The notes beneath the pieces are model-generated. The model did not search any database. It was not told the origin of the DNA and saw nothing but the letters and a program-made list of their open reading frames with translations. A stretch of DNA of 13,178 nt from an uncultured Sphingobacteriaceae bacterium (GTDB lineage Bacteria; Bacteroidota; Bacteroidia; Sphingobacteriales; Sphingobacteriaceae), in contig CAMLLO010000065.1 in NCBI GenBank assembly GCA_946480915.1, positions 1-13,178 on the forward strand. The letters run 5' to 3'. Position 1 is the first letter of the stretch. Every line of letters starts with the position of its first letter. Positions 1 through 6,953 of the stretch are shown piece after piece. A program made the position numbers and the translations under genes.

Positions 1-53
1 TGAAGGTTCCGATGCATGGAGTGACTCTGTACAAATTTACGCCGGTTAAATAG
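1..53 (+). CDS. C-terminal end of an upstream gene, possibly GH27 alpha-galactosidase-like (partial)
   Basis: Only the last 16 codons and the stop (TAG at 51-53) are in the window. They read KVPMHGVTLYKFTPVK. A V-P-x-H-G-V pattern followed by hydrophobic and basic residues is how the C-terminal beta-sandwich of many GH27 enzymes (alpha-galactosidase, beta-L-arabinopyranosidase) ends, so that is the family suggested. The match rests on very few residues. A second frame (starting at base 2) is also open and ends in TAA at 47-49 with a plausible peptide (EGSDAWSDSVQIYAG), so even the frame is not certain. A terminator-like hairpin downstream suggests the transcript ends here. Confidence 0.4.
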   Translation, partial: KVPMHGVTLYKFTPVK

Positions 54-98
54 CAGGATAAGATTAGAATCACCTTAATAAAGGAAACGTAAAAGGAG

Positions 99-150
99 AG
101 GAACGATTGGCAACTGATGCTTTTCAATTGGCAATAAGCGTTCCTTTTTC
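99..150 (+). terminator. Imperfect intrinsic terminator after the upstream gene
   Basis: The arms AGGAACG (99-105) and CGTTCCT (139-145) are perfectly complementary. The 3' arm runs straight into a T-rich tract (145-149). The 33-base loop is long but contains short secondary pairings (for example ATTG at 106-109 with CAAT at 125-128). The position, 46 bases after the stop at 53, fits termination of the upstream gene. The long loop makes this moderate rather than strong. Confidence 0.45.
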
Positions 151-153
151 AAA

Positions 154-289
154 ATCCTGTTCGAATAGAGGGTGGTTATTTATAATGACAATACTAATAA
201 AGAAACCTACACGACAAGCATGAAAGGTTCTAAATGGAGAATTATCAATAACTATCCAACCGAACGGAGGATTTGTATTAACTAAATAA
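154..289 (+). pseudogene. Degraded C-terminal coding remnant (family not identified)
   Basis: There is no complete ORF here, but two frames read as one protein end interrupted by a frameshift. The frame through 187-243 gives DNTNKETYTTSMKGSKW. From about 236 the next frame gives [16 protein letters not shown] and stops at TAA 287-289. A proline-glycine-glycine-phenylalanine ending of this kind closes the C-terminal beta-sandwich of several glycoside hydrolases, but I cannot name the family. No start codon or N-terminal part is present and the stop falls 5 bases before the GH43 start. I infer the truncated tail of a lost PUL gene. Chance coding appearance cannot be excluded. Confidence 0.35.
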
Positions 290-294
290 CTAAA

Positions 295-1665
295 ATGAAA
301 CATACCTATAAACTTATAGCGATACTTATAGCTATTTTAAATTGTTCCATTGGTAAAGCACAAAATCCTATTGTGCAAACCAGGTATTCGGCAGATCCGG
401 CACCAATGGTATATAAAGGCAAAGTGTATCTATATACAAGCCATGATGAAGACGATGCCGATGCCGATGGCAAGGGTTTTAAAATGCTCAATTGGTCACT
501 TTATACATCAACCGACATGGTCAATTGGACAGATAATGGAATAGTTGCTTCTCTAAAAGATTTTAGTTGGGCAAAGCAAGACAATGGTGCCTGGGCAGTT
601 CAGTGTATTGAACGAAATGGTAAATTTTATTTGTATTGTCCCACGCATGGCGGAGGTATTGGAGTTTTGGTTTCAGACAGTCCTTATGGGCCATTTAAAG
701 ACCCTATTGGCAAGAGACTTATCAATTCCGATAATGTTTGGAACGATATCGATCCTACTCCATTTATTGATGAGGATGGTCAGGCGTATTTGTTTTGGGG
801 AAATCCCGGCTTGTATTACGTAAAACTGAATAAGGACATGACATCCTATTCGGGTGAAGTTAAACAAATACCCAATACTATAGAATCTTTTGGTAAACGC
901 GAAGGAGAAAAAAGTGACAGACCTACCACTTATGAGGAAGGACCATGGTTGTATAAACGCAATAGTCTGTATTATCTATTTTTTGCCGCAGGGCCAATAC
1001 CCGAACATATTGGCTATTCAACCAGTAAAAGTATAACAGGACCCTGGAAATATCAAGGTGTCGTGATGCCTACACAAGGAGCTTCTTTTACCAATCATCC
1101 CGGCATAATTGATTTTAAGGGAAAGAGCTATTTTTTCTATCACAATGGTGCATTGCCAGGAGGTGGCGGTTTTACTCGTTCAGTATGTGTAGAAGAAGCC
1201 AGGTTTAATAAAGATGGTTCGATCGTGCAAATGAATATGACAGAAGGTATTAAACAGAGTTTAAAGCCATTAAATCCTTATATCAAAACTGAAGCTGAAA
1301 CCATTGCTTGGTCTGAAGGAGTGAAGTCAATGAATGATAATGTAGTTGGCAATTTTATTACGGCAAAATACAATAACGCTTTTACCAAAGTAAAATCGGT
1401 GGATTTCCGTAAAGGCGCTTCGAAATTCACGACAAGAATTGGCACAACGCACAACGGAAATGTTTCAATGGAGATAAGATTGGACACTAAAGACGGAAAG
1501 TTAATTGGAACCGTAAATGTACCAATGTCGGGAGCCAATGACAAATGGGCATTGCAGACAATTGATGTTAAAAAAGTTTCAGGAATTCACGATTTATATT
1601 TTGTTTTTAAAGGAGAAGCCAAAACCGACATACTGTACTTTGATTATTGGAAATTCTTAAAATAA
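295..1665 (+). CDS. Secreted glycoside hydrolase family 43 with C-terminal CBM6 (arabinofuranosidase/xylosidase type)
   Basis: This 456-residue protein has an N-terminal signal peptide (basic start, hydrophobic 7-20, likely cleavage after Ala22). Residues about 24-320 form a GH43 five-bladed beta-propeller. The expected catalytic triad is visible: Asp34 in SADPAP (general base), Asp153 in NDIDPTPF (pKa modulator) and Glu215 in YEEGPW (general acid). Residues about 330-456 look like CBM6, from the opening EAE to the closing LYFDYWKF. Known enzymes of this architecture release L-arabinofuranose from arabinoxylan or act on xylo-oligosaccharides. An arabinose-debranching role in this PUL is inference. 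The ATG at 295 is preceded by AT-rich sequence with no Shine-Dalgarno, normal for Bacteroidota. Cys17 follows ILN, a poor lipobox, so lipidation is unlikely. A small six-base tandem repeat (GATGCC at 454-465) creates an Asp-Ala-Asp-Ala-Asp loop after residue 53. Confidence 0.9.
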   Translation: MKHTYKLIAILIAILNCSIGKAQNPIVQTRYSADPAPMVYKGKVYLYTSHDEDDADADGKGFKMLNWSLYTSTDMVNWTDNGIVASLKDFSWAKQDNGAWAVQCIERNGKFYLYCPTHGGGIGVLVSDSPYGPFKDPIGKRLINSDNVWNDIDPTPFIDEDGQAYLFWGNPGLYYVKLNKDMTSYSGEVKQIPNTIESFGKREGEKSDRPTTYEEGPWLYKRNSLYYLFFAAGPIPEHIGYSTSKSITGPWKYQGVVMPTQGASFTNHPGIIDFKGKSYFFYHNGALPGGGGFTRSVCVEEARFNKDGSIVQMNMTEGIKQSLKPLNPYIKTEAETIAWSEGVKSMNDNVVGNFITAKYNNAFTKVKSVDFRKGASKFTTRIGTTHNGNVSMEIRLDTKDGKLIGTVNVPMSGANDKWALQTIDVKKVSGIHDLYFVFKGEAKTDILYFDYWKFLK

Positions 1666-1831
1666 TTTTTCACAAAAAAGCAATTTGTTGCAAAAAAAGA
1701 AATTGGCCAAAGCAGACCACGATGTTTTTGAAGGTCCAAACCGTATCTATTTTGAAATAGGAGACTCTTTGGGATATGTTTCTGATGTTAAAATAAGAAT
1801 GCCCGTTCCGAAGGAATGTCATATTGAATGA
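1664..1831 (+). pseudogene. Start-less coding remnant downstream of GH43
   Basis: The frame starting at 1664, different from that of GH43, stays open for 55 codons to TGA at 1829-1831. Its second half has a convincing protein composition: DHDVFEGPNRIYFEIGDSL, then GYVSDVKIRMPVPKE. There is no plausible start or signal peptide, and the first part is lysine-rich and low in complexity. The GH43 protein already ends naturally, so this is not its extension by readthrough. I read it as the C-terminal beta-strand tail of a deleted carbohydrate-active protein of unknown family. It overlaps the leader of the next gene, which starts at 1854. Confidence 0.35.
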
Positions 1832-1853
1832 TATTTATAAAACAATTACAATT

Positions 1854-3374
1854 ATGCGTAGATTAATACTATTATTTACAGTCTCTTTATCTGTTTTGAG
1901 TATTTCGGCTCAAAATAAAGTTGAAAAATGGCGTATTTATGAGATTGTTCTTAATGGTGACTCAAAAGGTAATCCGTTCACGGATGTACAACTAAGTGCT
2001 AAATTTACAAATGGTGAGAATATAAAAATAGTTTCAGGCTTTTATGATGGAAATGGGATATATAAAATCCGTTTTATGCCACAAGCGACAGGTGCCTGGA
2101 CTTATATCATATCAAGCAATTTAAAGTCACTTAATAATAAAAGAGGCAAATTTGAATGTTTTTCAAACACCGATAGCAATCACGGACAAGTAGTAGTGAA
2201 AGATACTTTTAATTTTGCTTATTCAGATAATAAACCATATTACCCTTTTGGTACGACCTGTTATGCATGGGTTCATCAAGGAGATAGTCTTGCCCAATTA
2301 ACATTGAAAACCCTTGCTAATGGATATTTCAACAAAATGCGCATGTGTATTTTCCCTAAAGACTACGATTGGAATAAAAACGAGCCACTCTTGTATCCTT
2401 TTGAGGGAAAGCCTTTAACTGATTGGGATTACTCGAAATTTAATCCTGCATATTTTCAGAATATTGAGAAAAGGATCGCGCAATTGGATTCACTTGGCAT
2501 CGAAGCCGATTTAATTGTTTTTCATCCTTACGACCGTTGGGGGTTTCAAAAAATGGACAGAAAAACCGATGATTTATATATCAATTATATTATTGCCCGC
2601 TTTGCTGCCTATAAAAACGTATGGTGGAGTCTAGCTAATGAATATGATTATATTAAATCTAAGAAAACTGACGATTGGAACCGTTTTATTCAGTTATTTG
2701 CCGAAAAAGACCCATACAATCACTTACGTTCAATACACAATGGCGCTAACCTCTATGACCACGCAAACCCCTTGATCACACATGTGAGCATACAGAATGA
2801 AGACACCTATAAAGCAAAGGAATTAAGGCCAAAATATAAAAAACCAATAGTTTATGATGAATGCCGGTACGAAGGAAATATTAATTGGCCGTGGGGGAAT
2901 TTATCAGCTCAAGAGATGGTGAACAAATTTTGGCGTGGTGTTATAAATGGTGGCTTTGTTGGGCATGGAGAAACTTATGTTACTGAAAATCCCGTTAAAT
3001 GGGGATATGAATCGCAAGATATTTTGTGGTGGTCAAAAGGGGGAGTTCTCAGGGGGCAAAGTCAGGAAAGGATTAAGTTTTTAAGAAATATAATTGAATC
3101 TGCCCCAGGATATTTAACGCCAAATATTAATACGGAATTTTGGGTGCCCTATTCATATGTTGCTTTTAAAGATGAATATTTTCTGCACTATTTTAGTGTT
3201 GACCAGTCACGCAGTCAAATTGTATATTTGCCCGAAAATTCAAAATATAAGATTGAAATTATTAATGCATGGGATATGACAATTACACCTGTTAAGGGAG
3301 AATTTAGTGGAAGAAGTTTAATTCAACTTCCGCAAAAACCTTTTACAGGGTTGCGCATCACTAAAATAATGTAA
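1854..3374 (+). CDS. Secreted clan GH-A hydrolase with DUF5060, DUF4038-like barrel and DUF5605
   Basis: The gene encodes 506 residues from ATG 1854. An in-frame TTG at 1824 would add ten residues before the signal peptide and is rejected, because MRRLILLFTVSLSVLSISAQ is a standard export signal cleaved near Ala19. Residues about 21-105 match the DUF5060 beta-sandwich. Residues about 118-420 form a TIM barrel of the DUF4038/apiosidase-like type. Glu263 in SLANEYD (strand 4, acid/base) and Glu336 in YDECRYEG (strand 7, nucleophile) fit a retaining clan GH-A enzyme. The C-terminus (about 425-506) ends with the INAWDMTI and PQKPFTGLRI patterns of DUF5605. GH140 apiosidase is a relative, but substrate specificity cannot be read from sequence. 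The gene lies 188 bases after GH43 and may be co-transcribed with it. It looks AT-richer than the operon downstream. Confidence 0.85.
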   Translation: MRRLILLFTVSLSVLSISAQNKVEKWRIYEIVLNGDSKGNPFTDVQLSAKFTNGENIKIVSGFYDGNGIYKIRFMPQATGAWTYIISSNLKSLNNKRGKFECFSNTDSNHGQVVVKDTFNFAYSDNKPYYPFGTTCYAWVHQGDSLAQLTLKTLANGYFNKMRMCIFPKDYDWNKNEPLLYPFEGKPLTDWDYSKFNPAYFQNIEKRIAQLDSLGIEADLIVFHPYDRWGFQKMDRKTDDLYINYIIARFAAYKNVWWSLANEYDYIKSKKTDDWNRFIQLFAEKDPYNHLRSIHNGANLYDHANPLITHVSIQNEDTYKAKELRPKYKKPIVYDECRYEGNINWPWGNLSAQEMVNKFWRGVINGGFVGHGETYVTENPVKWGYESQDILWWSKGGVLRGQSQERIKFLRNIIESAPGYLTPNINTEFWVPYSYVAFKDEYFLHYFSVDQSRSQIVYLPENSKYKIEIINAWDMTITPVKGEFSGRSLIQLPQKPFTGLRITKIM

Positions 3375-3409
3375 TTAGTTTATTTGATTACTTAAAACTT
3401 CCCTAAAGG

Positions 3410-3425
3410 TGCGTGTCTCCACGCA
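3410..3425. repeat. Short GC-rich palindrome, REP-like
   Basis: TGCGTG-TCTC-CACGCA forms a perfect six-base-pair stem with a four-base loop in otherwise AT-rich sequence. It lies 41 bases beyond the stop codon of a minus-strand transposase relic. IS200-like and REP-associated transposases act on small hairpins next to their genes, so this may be a REP element or the remaining end of the element. Only one copy is seen here, so repetitive status in the genome is inference. Confidence 0.4.
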
Positions 3426-3466
3426 ACAACGAAACCCCAGCTCCCAACAAAAACCACTATCTGAAA

Positions 3467-3682
3467 TTAAAACGCATCCCTTATATGTGTAACCAAGTCG
3501 AATTCATCATTTCCAGTTTCATAAAATCCTGCAGATGAAAAACGATATTCTTCTGGATTGGATTTGTTAATAAATCCGTCATTAGTTGGTTATATGCGGG
3601 CTTCCCAAGGTCGTTTTTTTTATATATCGTCGTAGCATTTTTTCTCAATGAATTATTTGAACGGGTACTGATCGTCGCCTGT
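3467..3682 (-). pseudogene. Decayed relic of a REP-associated / IS200-like Y1 transposase (C-terminus)
   Basis: On the minus strand, the frame ending at TAA (3467-3469) reads TNDGFINKSNPEEYRFSSAG, then FYETGNDEFDLVTHIRDAF. This resembles the C-terminal signature of Bacteroidota RAYT/Y1_Tnp proteins, where an NPV-containing helix is followed by P-E-x-Y-x-x-S-S-A and an acidic tail. Upstream in the same frame, DDQYPFK and FIEKKCYDDI match in order the segment that normally precedes that motif, but three stop codons interrupt it (near 3650, 3617 and 3590). The catalytic HUH motif and tyrosine region are absent, so it is inactive. The family was recognised by eye only. Another minus frame is also open here (stop at 3481-3483) but matches nothing I know. 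Confidence 0.5.
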
Positions 3683-3842
3683 ATTTTTCTTGTTTAAAAT
3701 TCAAACTTCTCTAAGCTTATTATCGATCCCCTTGGTTGAAAAAAAAGTCAAAATGTGCGTTTTTGTGCTGATATGCCAATTTTGGTTAACATTATTCCTT
3801 TAGATAGAAACATTTGATCTGTTATAATTTATCGCTCCAGGC

Positions 3843-3850
3843 TAATTTTG
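3843..3850 (+). promoter_or_regulatory. Candidate -7 box for the GH31 operon
   Basis: TAATTTTG matches the Bacteroidota -7 consensus TAnnTTTG exactly. The nearest upstream TTTG (3813-3816) is 26 bases away, longer than usual for the -33 element, so this is a weak candidate. If used, the transcript would carry a 5' leader of more than 200 bases before the GH31 start at 4080. Confidence 0.2.
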
Positions 3851-4079
3851 GATATTAACAATTATAAGAAACCAATAGGGGGAATTCAACTTGCAACACT
3901 AACAAATGCACCAAAGGTAAACTGAAAGGAAGTCAAAACTATCATTAGCCAGATAATCAATAATTAATACGGTTCAGACTTTGGAAATGCTTTATACCAT
4001 TAGTTCGCAACAATTAAAACCTCTTTAAGAATAACATAAAATTAGTTTCCATTAAATCTTTAAATAACTATTGCTGTAT

Positions 4080-6932
4080 ATGAAACGATCGCTAATGCTT
4101 AGCATCCTGTTTATCACTTCTGTAAATGTTTTGCTCGCAAATCCTCCGTCCTATATTAGGATAAAAGATGGGGTAATTGTTTTTACAGATGCCTTAATTA
4201 CAGGCAAACGCAATGCCGTTAAACTGGAAGTTGTAGCAGATAATATTATACGAGTTATCGCTAGCCCCGGCGAAGAATTGCTGGAAAAGCAAAGCCTTGT
4301 CACCGTATATACCCAAAAAACGGATTTAGTCTGGAATGTTACTTCTTCAACGGAAAACATTACTCTAAAAACAAAGCAGCTTATAGCCACAGTTAATCTT
4401 AAAACCGGGGGGGTAGACTTTCGGGATATTCAGGGTAAAAGAATTCTTGGAGAAAAACAGGTAGCCGGAAGAAGTTTCCGGCCCGTGGTATTTGATGGCA
4501 AACGCCAATATAATATTATTCAAACATTTCAAAGTACCAGCGATGACGCCTGGTATGGCTTGGGGCAGCATCAGGATGGTGTATTTAATTATAAAGGGCA
4601 GCAGGTTAATTTTTTTCAAAATAATACAGAAGTTGCTGTTCCTTTTTTAATCTCCAGTAAGAACTACGGCATACTATGGGACAATTATTCGCTTACAACC
4701 GCAGGCGATATCAGACCTTTTCACCAGCTTTCTTCCCTTCAGCTTTTTTCAAAAAAAGGTGAGCCGGGATGGCTCAATGCTTCTTATGCTAACGACAAGA
4801 ATAAGCCTGGGCAAATAATTTCTGAGCGAAGCGAATCGAGTATTAATATGGAGTTTCTTGGCGATTCAAAGGTTCAGCTTCCGAAAGAGTTCACACCAGG
4901 AACAGGCATAGTTACTTGGGAAGGGTCGCTTGCAAGCCACCTTTCAGGACTACATCAGTTTAAGTTCATATTTGGTGGCACCATTAAAGTCTGGGCAAAT
5001 GGTAAACTAGTTCTTGACCGCTGGCGCAAAGCCTGGAATCCTGCGCCTGCACTGCTCCCGCTACATCTAAAAAAGGGCGAGAAAGTTCCCGTCCGGATTG
5101 AGTGGATACCAGAAGGGGGAGCGTCTTATCTATCATTGAAATGGCAGGAGCCACTTTCAGAAGAGCAAAGGAATGCGTTTAGCTTTAGCTCCGAAGCTGG
5201 CCAGCAAGTAGACTATTATTTCATCTATGGTAAAAATATGGATGAGGTGATTGGCGGGTATAGAAACCTAACAGGCAAGGCAACTATTGTACCCAAATGG
5301 GCTTTAGGATTCTGGCAGAGCCGTGAGCGATACAAAACTCAGGAAGAAATCCTGTCTACTGTTGCCGAATTCAGAAAACGAAGAATACCGCTCGACAATA
5401 TTGTGTTAGACTGGAACTATTGGAGAGAAGCCGAGTGGGGAAGCCAGGAGTTTGATGCTGCCAGGTTCCCTGCACCCGATAGTATGATTAGTGTACTGCA
5501 CAAAAAATATAATACGCAGATTATGATTTCGGTATGGCCGAAATTCTATGAAGGCATCCCAAGTTATAATGATTTTGATAAGAAAAACTGGCTTTATAAA
5601 AGAAGTATAGCTGACAGAGAAAGAGACTGGATTGGCAAAGGATATGTTTCCACTTTTTATGATGCCTTTAGCGAAAATGCTCGAAAAGGCTTTTGGAACC
5701 TGATCAATAACAAAATTTATAGCAAAGGAATAGATGCCTGGTGGATGGATGCAAGTGAACCAGATATTGTGTCAAATGTCTCTCCTGAGCAGAGAAAATT
5801 GCAAATGACACCGACTGCTTTAGGAAGTGCTGCAGAATATCTGAATGCTTATCCTTTGCAAAATGCAAAAGGTATTTATGAGGGACAACGTTCAACGGAT
5901 CCTGACAAGCGGGTATTTCTTTTAACCCGCTCAGGTTTTGCCGGCTCACAGCGTTATGCGGCAGCTATCTGGAGCGGAGATATCGGTTCCACCTGGCATG
6001 ATATGAAAACCCAGATATCGGCCGGACTTAATTTTTCTATGTCTGGTCTTCCATACTGGACTATGGATATCGGTGGCTTTGTGGTGCCAGAGAAATTTGA
6101 AAAGCCAAATGAAGAAGGACTGGAGGAGTGGAGAGAGTTGATGACACGATGGTCGCAATTTGGAGCCTTTGTTCCTTTGTTCCGCTCCCATGGGCAGTTC
6201 CCTGGTCGTGAGGTATTCAATACTGCACCCGAGGCTCATCCCGCTTATCAAAGTTTTCTGTATTATGACAAATTGCGCTACCGTTTAATGCCTTATATCT
6301 ATTCGCTTGCCGGTGCTGCTTATCATGATAACTCTACTATTATGCGCGGATTGCCAATGGACTTTGCCGCAGATACGGCGGTATTAAATATCGGCGACCA
6401 ATATATGTTCGGTTCTTCATTGCTGATAAACCCTGTTTACGAGCATAAGCAAACTAAGCGCCAGCTGTATTTACCAAAATGTGCAGGCTGGTATGATCTA
6501 TATACTGGAAAATGGTATGCGGGTGCGCAAAAGCTTATCGCTGATGCACCCTACGAACGAATGCCTGTATTTGTAAAGGCAGGTTCAATCATACCTTTCG
6601 GGCCCGAATTGCAATACACTGCAGAAAAATCTGCCGATACAATTACTCTAAATATTTACACCGGAGCTGATGCGTCCTTTAACCTGTATGAAGATGAAGG
6701 AACCAATTACAATTACGAAAAAGGTGCTTTCGCCATCATTCCGATAAAATATAATGAAGCAACCAAAACAGTTACTCTGGATGCCCGCAAAGGATCTTTT
6801 AGCGGAATGTTACAGAAAAGGGTCTTTCGTATTAACCTCATTTCGCCCAATGAAAGCAAACGTTTGGATTTTGATGCAAAAGGCGATAAGGAGATATTCT
6901 ATACCGGTGAAAAGCTAATCACAAAAATGTAA
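4080..6932 (+). CDS. GH31 alpha-xylosidase/alpha-glucosidase with PA14 insert, exported
   Basis: This exported enzyme has 950 residues from ATG 4080. The in-frame TTG at 4071 only adds three residues before a normal signal peptide (MKRSLMLSILFITSVNVLLA). The order is an N-terminal beta-sandwich (about 30-260), a PA14 module (about 273-360, from FTPGTG to LKWQEP), a GH31 barrel (about 404-740) and C-terminal beta-domains. Asp557 in WWMDASEPD is the expected nucleophile and Asp634 in WSGDIGSTW the acid/base. GH31 members with a PA14 insert and about 950 residues include xyloglucan-active alpha-xylosidases of Bacteroides ovatus and Cellvibrio japonicus, which remove non-reducing-end xylose from xyloglucan oligosaccharides. 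That role is the best inference; alpha-glucosidase activity is the main alternative. It is the first gene of the operon, with SusC following after 21 bases. Confidence 0.9.
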   Translation: MKRSLMLSILFITSVNVLLANPPSYIRIKDGVIVFTDALITGKRNAVKLEVVADNIIRVIASPGEELLEKQSLVTVYTQKTDLVWNVTSSTENITLKTKQLIATVNLKTGGVDFRDIQGKRILGEKQVAGRSFRPVVFDGKRQYNIIQTFQSTSDDAWYGLGQHQDGVFNYKGQQVNFFQNNTEVAVPFLISSKNYGILWDNYSLTTAGDIRPFHQLSSLQLFSKKGEPGWLNASYANDKNKPGQIISERSESSINMEFLGDSKVQLPKEFTPGTGIVTWEGSLASHLSGLHQFKFIFGGTIKVWANGKLVLDRWRKAWNPAPALLPLHLKKGEKVPVRIEWIPEGGASYLSLKWQEPLSEEQRNAFSFSSEAGQQVDYYFIYGKNMDEVIGGYRNLTGKATIVPKWALGFWQSRERYKTQEEILSTVAEFRKRRIPLDNIVLDWNYWREAEWGSQEFDAARFPAPDSMISVLHKKYNTQIMISVWPKFYEGIPSYNDFDKKNWLYKRSIADRERDWIGKGYVSTFYDAFSENARKGFWNLINNKIYSKGIDAWWMDASEPDIVSNVSPEQRKLQMTPTALGSAAEYLNAYPLQNAKGIYEGQRSTDPDKRVFLLTRSGFAGSQRYAAAIWSGDIGSTWHDMKTQISAGLNFSMSGLPYWTMDIGGFVVPEKFEKPNEEGLEEWRELMTRWSQFGAFVPLFRSHGQFPGREVFNTAPEAHPAYQSFLYYDKLRYRLMPYIYSLAGAAYHDNSTIMRGLPMDFAADTAVLNIGDQYMFGSSLLINPVYEHKQTKRQLYLPKCAGWYDLYTGKWYAGAQKLIADAPYERMPVFVKAGSIIPFGPELQYTAEKSADTITLNIYTGADASFNLYEDEGTNYNYEKGAFAIIPIKYNEATKTVTLDARKGSFSGMLQKRVFRINLISPNESKRLDFDAKGDKEIFYTGEKLITKM

Positions 6933-6953
6933 CCAAATTAAATAAACATAAAT

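Larger units (their letters stand above)
3375..4079. other. Long intergenic region between the two PUL blocks
   Basis: No intact gene is visible on either strand. The first 310 bases carry a GC-rich hairpin (3410-3425) and a minus-strand transposase relic (3467-3682), annotated separately. From about 3685 to 4079 the sequence is AT-rich with no sustained coding signal, and probably holds the promoter and a long leader for the GH31-SusC-SusD operon. No riboswitch, tRNA or clear terminator was recognised. The hairpin has no T-tract on the + strand, so it is a poor terminator for the gene ending at 3374. Confidence 0.6.

Noticed and set aside
454..471. GATGCC tandem repeat as a microsatellite or phase-variation tract
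   Set aside because: Only two to three hexamer units, in frame, changing loop length by two residues at most; no sign of switching function.
1824..1853. TTG start extending the DUF4038-type enzyme by ten residues
   Set aside because: The extension would put a polar stretch before a complete signal peptide; ATG 1854 gives a standard export signal.
3410..3425. Intrinsic terminator for the gene ending at 3374
   Set aside because: The stem is good but is followed by ACAACGAAACC on the + strand rather than a T-tract.
3481..3682. Alternative open minus-strand frame over the transposase relic (contains LGKPAYNQLMTDLL)
   Set aside because: It is longer without stops but has no family resemblance and no start, whereas the neighbouring frame carries a recognisable transposase-like C-terminus.
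5946..6251. Overlapping minus-strand open frames opposite the GH31 catalytic barrel
   Set aside because: They are antisense to the conserved acid/base region of GH31 and lack any domain or leader; shadow frames.
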